The translations under genes were made by a program, and so were the position numbers. DNA of 64,000 nucleotides, taken from NCBI RefSeq assembly GCF_037392515.1, contig NC_090280.1, positions 29,455,118 through 29,519,117 of the forward strand, given 5' to 3'. Numbering within the stretch: the stretch's first letter is position 1; every line of letters starts with the position of its first letter. The notes beneath the pieces were generated by a model that was not told the DNA's origin, searched no databases, and saw nothing but the letters and a program-made list of their open reading frames with translations. Positions 42,909 to 53,624 of the stretch are shown here, piece by piece. This stretch comes from Haliotis asinina (taxonomy: Eukaryota; Mollusca; Gastropoda; Lepetellida; Haliotidae).

Positions 42909-44552
42909 TCCCATACTTTGATAAGAGGGTAGGATTCTTTATGGATAACAACTGCTTTATTACATATGACGCGACGTTTCGGTATGGATCCTTATACCGC
43001 TGTGAAGCAAGGGTGGAGTAATACATCACAGAACAGACTTAAAAACATGGACAGGGATAAAGCAATAACAAAATGTAGGTATGAATAAAAGGCGGGGGAT
43101 TAACAACAACAACAATTGGTGGTAGTAATGATGTGACTATGAGAAGAAGCCAATAGTAGCTGTAGCCAAATCCACGGCCTGCCCATGGGCTCCCCTCTGT
43201 CCCCATTACTCACAGAAATCTATATGACCTCCTTTGAAAAGCAAGCCCTCAACACCTCGACCATCAAGCCTACTTGCTGGTACAGAAAGGTTGACGACAC
43301 CTTTGTCATCCTACGTCAAGACCAAGACCCAGCTACCCTCCTGCAACACCTCAACCAACAGCACCCCCGTGTCCAGTTCACCTTAGAAACAGAAACAAAT
43401 GGTCAGCTTCCCTTTCTAGATGTCCTTGTAACCAGAGCCCCAGACAACAAGATAGAAACCAGTGTCTACAGAAAGCCAACCCACTCTGACCAATACATTC
43501 ATTTCGACTCCAACCATCCTCTGAAAACCCAAACTGGAATCATCTCTACCCTCACCAGACGGGCCATAAACCTCTCCCCCATAAGTCCCAGTGGAGAAAT
43601 AGAACACCTCCGACGTGTTTTCACCAAGTTCAACCACTACCCACCAAAGCTAGTTGTTAAAATGATCAGATCCACGCTCCACCCAACAAGAAAAGAGGCC
43701 ACCAACAAACCTGAACCAGCACCTATCCGCATCGCTTTGCCCTTCATTGGAAAAACCTCCAACCACATCAGCCGTCTCCTAAAGCAACAAGCCGGCATTG
43801 AAACCTACTTTACCAGCTCTACATCACTGAAAACCCTGCTCAAAGCGAATGGCAGGAACATCTCTAAACAACATCAGCTACCGACAGGTGTCGTCTACAA
43901 AATCAACTGCGACTGTGGGTGAATATGTAGGTGAAACCTCACGGCCCATAAACATCAGAATCAAAGAACACTTATCATCCACAACCAAATCAGATCGGAA
44001 ATCTGCTAAATCCGACCACATCATCAAATGTCCCAATCACTGCATAATTTGGGACAATGTAGAGATATTATCCAAAAAACCACAAGGATTTCACCCAAAG
44101 AAAACTGGCAGAAGCAGTTCAAATCAGCAGACACAAGCCCTCAATCAACAGAGATCAGGGATATCTCATCCCAACTGCATAACATGAACTGATAAAAATA
44201 ACAGATTAGAGCTCACCAGCCATCATTACTAATTACCCTATCAGCCAAGTATACTTTGTTACAGCTACAGCTACTATTGGCTTCCTCTCATTGCCACATC
44301 ATTACTACCACCAATTGTTGTTGTTGTTAATCCCCCGCCTTTCATTCATACCTACATGTTGTTATTGCTTTATCCCTGTCCATGTATATAAGTCTGTTCT
44401 GTGATGTATTACTCCACCCTTGCTTGACCATACGGATCCATACCGCAACGTCGCGTCATATGTAATAAAGAAGTTGTTATCCATAAAGAATCATACCCTC
44501 TTTTCACTCACCAGCTTCTAATAATGCCAGTCAAACAAATCCCATACTTTGA
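42909..44552 (+). mobile_element. Penelope-like element, 5'-truncated, with inverted arms and target-site duplication
   Basis: Bounded by perfect 13-bp direct repeats TCCCATACTTTGA (42909-42921 and 44540-44552). Inside lie two ~240-bp arms in inverted orientation (~42923-43166 and ~44264-44502). Between them is the C-terminal part of a Penelope-type RT (GLPMGSPLSPLL, then YRKVDDTF at the active site, QLPFLDVLV, VYRKPTHSDQY) and a GIY-YIG endonuclease region (YVGETSRPINIRIKEH). It lacks the N-terminal half and is a broken fossil, fairly young judging from arm similarity and clean flanking repeats. It lies in gene D intron 2. Confidence 0.87.
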
Positions 44553-44940
44553 CACGACTTTCTGTCGCCCTGGCACCTGTTCTTTGAGCAGTCCACCTAA
44601 ACCGCTCTCGCACACACATGTGGGCGTTGTAGGTCTTAGAGGTTATTATAGAATCCTTCAAATCCGGTCCTGGCACACAGCCTTTGAACCACCCAAGCCA
44701 GAATGTGTCTCCCTATAAGAGCTGTAGAGTACCAATTGATAGGCTTAGGATACTTGAGTGGAGGAAGGTAAAAATTATCATAACCCACTGTCCTGAAATC
44801 AGGTTGTATATGCATTGCATGCAAACACTTTAGCCGCCGTTATGTGTAATTAAAAAAACCCTATTTTTTAAAACGATATTAATTTCTTTCTCTTATTTTA
44901 AGTTTTAAGTCAGAGAGTTAATATTTAGCGTCGCATCGTA

Positions 44941-47140
44941 GGATGTAGGACTCCAATGTTTTAGTTTTAATCAATCTTTATTCCGTACTAACGAGGCAAA
45001 AAGCCTATAGTACATTTGTATACACGACATTTACAACTGAGCAGCAGTAAAACACGTGTGGGATATTTAGAAATTACAAATTTAAATTAGATTTTCTTTG
45101 TATGAATGCAATATAGATATACACTGACAGGTTCTGTAATTCAATAATTCTGTAATTCACTTTTCATAACATTGTCATTTCTATTTCATTTGGATGCTAG
45201 ATATTTCTTTCTAAGGTTTCCATAGGCGGAAAATATGAAAAGAAAATGGTATTCATCTTCTACAACATTATCGTTACAGAGGTTACAAAGTCTATGGTTA
45301 CGAGGAATATTAATATAACGACCAGTTTCAACAAATAACTCGTGCGATGAGCAGCGAAAACGAGATAAAGGCACACGGAATTTCCTTACAGTGATGTTTG
45401 ATGAATACTATTCTTTGCATAGTTCAGATTTCCAATGTTTATAGTACAGACATTTCGAGGAAAGACAGATTGATTCAAGACATTTTTGTTGACAGATGTC
45501 TTTCATTCTTTGGGTCAATGACGTAACGAAATAGTTTTCTGGCTGGGTGTTTTGATTATTCCAAACATAACCATATCCCGTTTTGAATAAAAATTCCCTT
45601 ACATTAGTCACCCAGTTTCTTTTCCCATTTTTGTCATATATCATCATCATATTATAACATTTCTTAGGAAATCTATGACTTGTTAACAAACGTAACCAGT
45701 ACTTTATAACTCTGATAGAAGAATATATGCATCACGGAAATCTGCCACACTCGCCGTACACCATGTGTTAGATTTCAAGCCGAGGTATTTTTTGCATGCA
45801 TATAAATGGATATTTTCTATAGATTCATAATTTTTCAGTCCCCATATTTCTGATCCATGTAACAGTATTGGGCTTACTTAAGTATCAAATAATTTGAAGA
45901 ATGTTTTGTACGATAATTCCCCCAAAATGTTGAGATTTATAATTATGTTTATCCAAATCTTAAGGGCTTGCACAGATGCCTGTTTTGTGTGGTTAGTCCA
46001 CGAAAGATGGTTGGAAAATAGACGTCAACATATTTATATAAGTTTTTAGTTTCTATTTTGTCGCCTTTTGTAAGTTTATTTCTCCCTTTTTGAATGTTTT
46101 CCACCATTGCCATTCTCCTATTAACTGCAAAATTCCATTCATCAGATTAGATTTCAAGTTGATCAATTTGTTTCTGTAGGTCACTTATGGTGCTAGAAAA
46201 TAAGACAATGTCATCAGCGAAGAGTAACAGGAATAATTGGATTAAGTCGGGATGTAACTGGATCCGATTGTACAGTTATCACATAATTGCACAGCTAAAT
46301 CATTGATAATAAATGTAAGCAGAAAGGTTCTTAAATTACAGCCTTGTCTGACACCTAAATGGCAAATAACAGTTTCTTAGACTTCGTTATTGTTTCTCGC
46401 ACACACTTTGACATTTTGATATATACTACTTAGAAGTTTATTAATTTTTTGGCTAAGTCCACGAGTTTGTAAAAGGCCCCATAACTTATTTCTCTTTCTA
46501 GAATCGAATGACTTAGGAAAATAAAAAAAAGGGCATAGCATTTTCCACCTCTTGGATTCAAATATTTTTGGACAATGGATTGAAGTATGAATATATTAGC
46601 AGTTGTGATGTAGCCCTGTCTATGATATATGTAAAAAGGTTTCCGAACATACTAAGGAGTGTAATTCCACAATAAGCATTTGGATTGTTTACATCACCAT
46701 GTTTATGTATGGGAACAATAATACCAGTTGGCCCAGATGAAGGAAAACAACCAGTTTCTAGTATAACATAATATATCAGACGAATGTTTAAAAAATTCAG
46801 GGATAACATTGTCCATCCCTGATGGTTTTTAGCACTTGTGGTTCTGTCTATCTATGTGTGCATCTAAAATGTTACAGGCATAATCCAGGTTTGCGTCAGT
46901 ATTTCCAAAGTGTGTTGGTGTCTTACTATTTGCAACAGTATCGTTTATTTCCGGCTTAAAAAAAGATTTTCAAAATATGTATACCAATTTTCAATTCCTA
47001 TTGTATTGTTTGGGTTGTTTTTCGAGTTATGTTGTTTTAATTCCGAACAGAATATTTTCGAATCGTTTATATTTGTTTCTAAGTATACCCTTTTCTGATC
47101 AAAACATTCTTTCTCCTTCCGTTTACAGGTCTTAGTGTAC
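44941..47140 (-). mobile_element. CR1/L2-like LINE, copy 1 (5'-truncated, decayed)
   Basis: Minus-strand order: endonuclease-RT linker (SKIFCSELKQHNSKNNPNNTIGIENWYTYFENLF, ~46950-47100), RT start (GCFPSSGPTGIIVPIHKHGDVNNPNAY, ~46700-46770), degraded palm, then LTSHRFPKKCYNMM ... and a C-terminal zinc motif (HELFVETGRYINIPRNHRLCNLCNDNVVEDEYHFLF, ~45230-45340). The 3' UTR includes CTATAGGCTTTTTGCC and ends GGAATAAAGATTGATTAAAAC at ~44945. Multiple breaks; inactive. It has no RNase H, unlike the ACTC-LINE. Confidence 0.8.
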
Positions 47141-47149
47141 TTAGTGTAT

Positions 47150-49307
47150 TGACATACATACAGACAGACAGACATATAGTTTATTTGTATATGTGGCCTT
47201 AGGCCAATAGTACATCTGTGAAAAATCTTAACATTGCATATATGCGCTACCTGTAATTTCGTATGTTGCTGTCACATGATAAATCTATAGACCCTCATTT
47301 GTAATTTACATTACTTTCTCTGACCCTAAGTATGTGGTACAACACAAGCGCTACCTTAAACAATAGGGCCGTATCTTCTGTGTGGATCAGCATACAGAAT
47401 TTTTGTCTCGATGGTTGGTTATGAAAGAATTGAGGCTGATATTTTTCTCTTAATTTCTGAATATTGCGGGCATATAAGTAGTACATGGTGCTCGTCCTCT
47501 TGCAATAGATTACAGAATGGACACTGTACTATTGTATTTACAGTTTTGGCTAATCGCACGGCTTGGACATTAAAATTGTGGGCATTACATCTACATTTAG
47601 TGCGCGCAAGCTTAAGTTGATTTAATCTTTGAAAAGTAATTTTCTGTATTAATACAATATTTATATGCTGTATAAAAGTTTACAGACGTAGATGAAGTTA
47701 TTTCATTGTACCAGTATTGTTGATAAATATCTTTGCAACTCGGCTTGAATAGTTCGATGAAATATTCTGCATTGCTTACATTTTGAGCAAGCCATACATT
47801 TCCAAAGCCATGACTGAAAAGAATAGTTCTGACGAAAGAAACCCAATTAGTATCTCCTGTATCATCTTATGTTTTAAGCATTTCATAACTACGTCGTGAA
47901 TATCGTGAAATTGGTTCTCTCATCATTCTAGGCAAGATGATGTAACCCGACAGCGGGCGTTAATAAATAGTTTAAAACGTCCACATTCAGCTAAAATAAC
48001 TTTGTACGCGGTTCTGTAACCAACACGTAACAGGGAACTTACAGAACTTTGAATGTACTTTTTCAATATTCATATGTATCCTAGTGCCCCATATTTCAGA
48101 ACCGTACAGCAAAATTGGTTGACCTTTCCCATCAAACAGTTTAAAACTTGCGTTTAAAACTTGCGGTAGTTCTTTGCATTTACATATGAATTTCTTTATG
48201 ACATGTAGGACTCGTTCGGCTTGCATAGATAATGTTTCACAGGCTCTGGAAAATGTATTTCTATAAGAAAAATATGATACCTAAATATTTATCATATGAT
48301 ACCATCTCCAATGTTTGGCCGTTGAGGTACCATTTTTCACTATTGGACATTTTACCTCCATTTTTGAAAACCATTACTTTAGTTTTACCCATATTTATGT
48401 CGAGGCCCAATTTCAGACAATATTCATTTAGAGTATCTATCTTACATTGTAACTGGACAACAGAATCAGCAAGGATCACGACATCATCTGCAAATAGCAG
48501 CACTTCAAGATCTCTGATATGTTCGTTAATAAGTAAACCTCTCGTATCATTTGATAACAGTTCCTTAACAAGTTCCTCGACATGTAACAAGAAAAGAACC
48601 GGTGATAGAATGCAACCTTGCCTGACTCCCGCATATGTATCAAATACGTCACTCATTGGAAGTTTACTAATTCTGACAGATGCTCTTAAGTTGGTGTACA
48701 TATTACGTAGAAGACTTTGGAGTTTACCATGTATTCCTGACTGTAGTAGAACATATGACAGTTTCGTTCTCTTAACAGAATCAAACGCTCTCTTAAAGTC
48801 TACGAAAAGGTAATACATTTCCCCCCTTTCTTCTGTAGGTGTTTATGGATAATACTATTAAGAGTCAATAAGTGGTTCATAGTTGAATATTCTTCTCGAA
48901 ATCCTGCTTGGCACTCTAATAGACGTTCGCGTGTAGACACCCAAAACTTAATGCGATTATCTTATACAGTGGTAAATATCTTATTTAGTGTATTCAGTAG
49001 TGCAATGCCTCTATAACTGTTTGGGTCACTACTTTCTCCCGACTTATGCAGAGGTACTATCAGTCCTACATTCCAGGCATCTGGGAAAACACTGGGATCT
49101 AGAACTCGATTAAACAGCCTATTCATAAGAGGAAGCAGTAAAGACATACATTCTGTAAAGAAAGTCGACTGGAAAACCATTTCTAGATCTGTGATAGCTT
49201 TCGAGGGATTCAGTTGTTTTCTGTTTTCAAAAAGCCTTTCATAATTTGCATCGTTTCTTTTTCATATAGTCACACTCACTATCAAACCATTTATTTCTAT
49301 TACTATT
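47150..49307 (-). mobile_element. CR1/L2-like LINE, copy 2 (5'-truncated)
   Basis: Minus-strand order: linker NRNKWFDSEC (~49290), RT start (FPDAWNVGLIVPLHKSGESSDPNSYRGIALLNTLNKIF, 48962-49180), RT palm (FVDFKRAFDSVKRTKL, GVRQGCILSPVLF, LLFADDVVILAD; open frame 48261-48818), thumb (QPILLYGSEIWGTRIH, ~48090), and zinc motif CPFCNLLQEDEHHVLLICPQYSEIKRK (~47450-47525). The 3' UTR has ATTGGCCTAAGGCCACATATAC and ends in (TCTG)n at ~47160. It lies head to tail with copy 1. Broken by several frameshifts. Confidence 0.82.
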
Positions 49308-49659
49308 GTTTAAATGTTTATATTGCTGTGTTCGCGTGCAAGAGTTACGAAACCAGGGCGTAAATATCTATGCTTTTATGTTTCAGCGATATAAACTCCT
49401 CAGACTCGCCAATATTTGCGCTGCTGCTTTGGTCCTCGGCCTAACGGCCATGGAATCAACCAGCCACGCGAATGTTGGTGAGATTGAGCAGGTTATTAGT
49501 TACAAAGTGCAAAGAATAGGCTTGGTTTGGACCCGGAATGGGACTCAACAAAGCGGTGCAGTAGTTTACTGAGAAAGTGAAATTTTAAATATGCCTTATA
49601 GTACACAGAGGGTAGTTTGATGTTTGATCTGCGTCTCTTAATCTCATAATTATTTACAG

Positions 49660-51131
49660 GTTTAAGCTGGCCAGATTGGATGAATAAGTCAAAACATCAT
49701 GACAAATTCCCCAACAATGTTGATGCAGCATCAGAGTTCGTGTCACTGATGGTCCACGGTTGCAAGGACTTCACATTAGGACGAATTCCATATGTATTTG
49801 AAGTCATCAATGAACCTGATTGGGCGGAAAACATCATTGACCCACAAACGAATATAGAATTCAACAGGGCAGTTGCTGACAAACTCAGATCCAGATATGG
49901 AATGAAAGTTGCTGGACCCACATACACAAGTATGGCCTTACGTCAAGCAGACGAAGATAACTTCACATATTGGAAGAGAACTGCTGAGTTTCTGGATATG
50001 TCTCTTGACCACTTGGACTTTTTTGGTTTCCATTCCTATAACTATCTCCGTATATCAAATGCTGGAAACTATTCTTACTTTGGCATAAATGAAGCTCGTC
50101 TAGTTGCATCTCTGGACATGGTAGAAAATTACTCTTTCATCAAGAAAGGAAAAAATGTTCAATTAGTTAACACTGAATTTGGATGCGGTAACATTTTCGG
50201 AGTCAGTCCTAATTTTGAAAATGGACTGATAGACTTTGAAACCATTTATCAACCAAACGGCTTCATGTTTACCTTCCTAAATATGAGAGAGTTTATAGAC
50301 AGAGTTACCGTCTTCCTGTCGTCAAATGGACAATACCCTGGTCATCCTTCCCTGAGGTATTCCTTATTTACTCTTGATGGCCATCCCCTTCAACCAACCA
50401 AATTCTTCAGGTTTTGGCAAAACTTTACTAATGACCAAAAATTTCTTCGAGTCTCAAGTCAGTATAATGAACAGGACAGAATGGTTGCACCTCTTGTCCT
50501 TGCAAACCCTCTCACCAAGGAGATGGTAGTTCTTCTCCACAAGTATGGTAGTAAATTTGAGAATGTTAAATTGGACTTTCCAAACAACTGGCTCATCCCT
50601 TCCACGGGTGAAGAAACATGCGTTCTGCTCGAAAATGGTAATCCAGCTTTTCATGACAATTATCATTTTAACATATCGAAGCTTCATGGCACTGTTGGTC
50701 TGGACGGGTCTTCAACCTGCTTCTACAAGTTCAAAACCAACTACAACTTTGCTGAACTACGCACGAACAACGAGACCACATACTACGGCAAGGACATGAT
50801 CATACCAGTCAATGACGGACATGCACAGACAACCATACACCTACCCAGCTCTGAATACCATACCGCTCACCTGAGAGTGGGAGTGAGCAGAGACCTCAAT
50901 GCGGATGCAAAACCGCATGCAGTGCAGTTCAATGGTCAGACTTTGTCTTTAGGTTACATGCTATTTGACTCTATGAAGAATGATGATAGCTTGCGTAAAA
51001 CAACATGGAACGTTTTGGAATTCATGGTTCCAGAATCACTGGTCAACACAACCAACACCGTCAGCATGACCTTTAATGGAGATGGTGGTCACGTGACATC
51101 TGTCGCCCTTGTTGTTGGAAAACTTCAGTAG
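49660..51131 (+). CDS. GH86-like secreted glycoside hydrolase, gene D, exon 3 of 3 (catalytic exon)
   Basis: Encodes residues 127-616 and the stop TAG; acceptor TTATTTACAG. Acid/base Glu178 in FEVINEPDW and nucleophile Glu299 in VNTEFG. HLDFFGFHSYNYL, the ETCV/STCFYKF pair and MTFNGDGGHVTSVAL are kept. Complete protein: 616 residues. Unusual changes at positions otherwise constant in A, B and C: NEQDR for NGQER, LLHKYG for LLHNYG, LDGSS for LPGSS, and NDGHA for NNGHA or SNGHA. These lie in or after the late barrel and in the sandwich domains, not at the catalytic Glu. D may be changing substrate, or constraint may be relaxed. It should work as a secreted gut carbohydrase like A. Confidence 0.85.
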
Positions 51132-51169
51132 ATAAATTTCACTTTGAGAATATCTGACTTGTTTTAATT

Positions 51170-51664
51170 CTTATCACAAGTGATGTAAATGGTATTATTA
51201 AAATAGTTTGTGACTGAAGGACAATAAAACCAACTAGAATATAAGACCAACAAGAATTAAAACTAGCATCTCTCTCTCAAATCGGATTTCAAATTAGGAC
51301 AATACAGTATAAAGGTGGACTTTAGATCAGCAACATCTGATGGTAGATCACAATACTATGGACCATGGAACCTTACAGTGCCTTTGCCACATGAGAAAAG
51401 AGTAGAGTTGTGATTAATTTGATTCATAAACAATACGAATGCTGTATTAAGTGATGCCGAAAAGAGTCCGGGTCCTGAAACACAATGCACGCTTAATCAT
51501 GCTTCCAGAACGGACTGTAGAACACCAAATTTATTCTATTTACTTTAAAAGATATGGTCTAACATACTTTCACTGGAAGGCAATAACATTTTCAATACTT
51601 CAAATACTTTTGAACCAACTTCTAACAATCTTTGTTACTAATCTGAAAACAATAGTGTCGCAAC
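51170..51664 (-). mobile_element. ACTC-LINE 3' UTR fragment downstream of gene D
   Basis: Duplicate of the 31.09-31.88 kb LINE ends: 'gaaggacaataaaaccaactagaatat', 'gacaatacagtataaaggtgg', 'tgatggtagatcacaatactatggaccatgg' and 'tttcactggaaggcaataacattt'. Confidence 0.65.
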
Positions 51665-52165
51665 TCTGAGTCAGTGAAATAATACTTAACGTCACAGCGG
51701 CAATATTGCAACCATATCGTGACGAAAACAATTCATATAATAGAAATGAAAACATTCTGAATTGTGAAACTAATCTGATCTAAAGAAACAAAACAACAGA
51801 TATCCTCTTTACACATCAAAAACAACCAACAATTAACTGAAAACTAATTACCCATATTTTAAAGATCCTTCTGGATAAAACTTTGAAATAAAACTTTGAA
51901 AGAGATGATAAACAATGCATGACAAGGGATACAAAATGTAGGATGCTCTTATTCTTAAGCGTTCACATCTGGACAACCCAATGGGTGTAACCGATATTTG
52001 GTCTAATTTTGTGTATTTAACACTTTCTTGGATCGTTTGCATAGGATTTTGGGTGTATGATCTAACCACGGTTTTAAAATGGAAGTATGTTATGACAACT
52101 GTCACAGATTTGTTCACTGCTGAACATAGTGCCGTAGAATAGGCATTGTATTACCAGAAATGCAA
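51665..52165 (-). mobile_element. ACTC-LINE, 5'-truncated 3' end
   Basis: Reversed tail GTCAGTGAAATAATACTTAACGTCACAGCGGCAATATTGCAACCATATCGTGAC. A shortened 3' UTR follows, and at ~51890-52150 degraded pol sequence (TKLDQISVTPIGLSRCERLRIRA resembles the IGYTYLGCQSRFEEVI region). Confidence 0.65.
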
Positions 52166-53624
52166 TGGTTTTCTTTAAATTAAATTTCTTGCAAACAAAC
52201 CACGGGTAGTTCATAACAGGGGTAGTTCATAAACTTGCAAAAGTAACCGTAAATCATCATTTTTTATGCCGCATCAGCCATATTTCAGCTCTGTGATGAG
52301 AGAACTCGTTAATGATAATTCTAACATAGTTAAAACAAACAAGTGGATAAAAGTCACTCATACCAGAAAAGGATAAAACTCAGAAATTATGATTAAAATC
52401 AATGCCATGTCACAAAATGGTTTCTCTCAATTATTTTATTCTCCTACTAATGAAATTGTGTACAAACACTGCCATTGTAGAAACACTGCCATAATATTGA
52501 GGAATTACCATTTTGTCCACACAGTCAAAAAGAATGGCTTTCACAGTTACCTGACGTCGACAAGGAAGGGACTATAAAATGTTAGAAGGGCACCATGAGT
52601 ATAGTGGGAATGACCTGTTTGGCACTGACGTAACACATTATCATCTCTTCAGCAGACAACACTGATATTGGTATGACTGATCATTGGCTGAATGTTATTC
52701 AGCTTGATTGTCGTTTGTTTATTCCAATTTGAACACCAACATAATTCCTTAATTGCGGGACTTCAATTGGTATGAGGACGATTGCTTTTTTATCCTGATT
52801 TCTCCCGGGCATCGGCTTTACTATTACCTTTTTATTCCGATGTGGCTTAATGTCCAAGAAAAGAATTTCTCTGTGTTTACAACAGACACATCTTTGCAGC
52901 AAATCACAAATTGAGTGAGCAAGTTAAAATTAAAATTACACTGGCAGTATTTCGGTGAAAGTTTTCTGTATAAATGAAACTTAAGTTACTTACAGTCTTT
53001 CTACTGGCCTGTCTACAAAAGACAATAAATAACTTGTCTATCACAGAATTATACTCCAAACTAAAGTGAGAGCATAAACACTATTTTTTTATTTGTACAG
53101 TGTAATGTTAATCTAGCTTTGCAATATTTTTTGATGGACAAAAAGTACTCATTGCGTAGCAGAACATATCTATCACAGATAAAGAAAACGTGGTATTCAT
53201 ATCACAGTGCAAGCAAATCGATTCTATGTCGGATTTATCACTGACTTTTTTATGTTCTTGGTTAACCCTGAAATCATGAAGAGATATACGAACGAAATTA
53301 ACATATCGATTTAGTTAAGTTTCTATTTTCAAGTTTATGTATATATGTTTCACATTGGGATAGGTTTTTATTACTAAAATAGTGTGATATATATGATGAT
53401 GATTCAATATTCTGCTGTCAGGATTGGATGTACATATCGATCATAACGTGAAACATTCATTCTTAACAACTTAATTCAATATTTTATAACTTTTATCCGT
53501 GTTGTTATGAATAAACAGTATCGTTCGGTTTCTCCAAGAATAGCTTTGTTTGCTGCATATATTTACCCACTCCTGGAAATCATTTGAAGAAGTTTGTTTG
53601 TACTTTTTCTATAACTTCCTTTCA
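52166..53624 (+). other. Intergenic with two decayed LINE tails
   Basis: Short minus-strand ACTC-LINE relics are visible at ~52255-52310 (GCCGCATCAGCCATATTTCAGC) and ~52910-53075 (GAGTGAGCAAGTTAAAATTAAAATTACACTGGCAGTATTTCGG). The rest is unrecognised AT-rich sequence without a supported gene. Confidence 0.5.

Larger units (their letters stand above)
39030..51780 (+). repeat. Segmental duplication, D unit (partner 26480-32000)
   Basis: Matches the C block from GTCTGCATTAGGCTAGTGGGCA to the LINE ends near 51.75 kb. The D unit is ~7.2 kb longer, almost entirely because intron 2 took in a LINE tail, a Penelope-like element and two CR1/L2-like LINEs between 41.0 and 49.3 kb, most likely after the duplication. 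Confidence 0.85.

Noticed and set aside
43849-44187. Separate host gene at the GIY-YIG frame
   Set aside because: It lies within the Penelope-like element between its inverted arms and belongs to that fossil.
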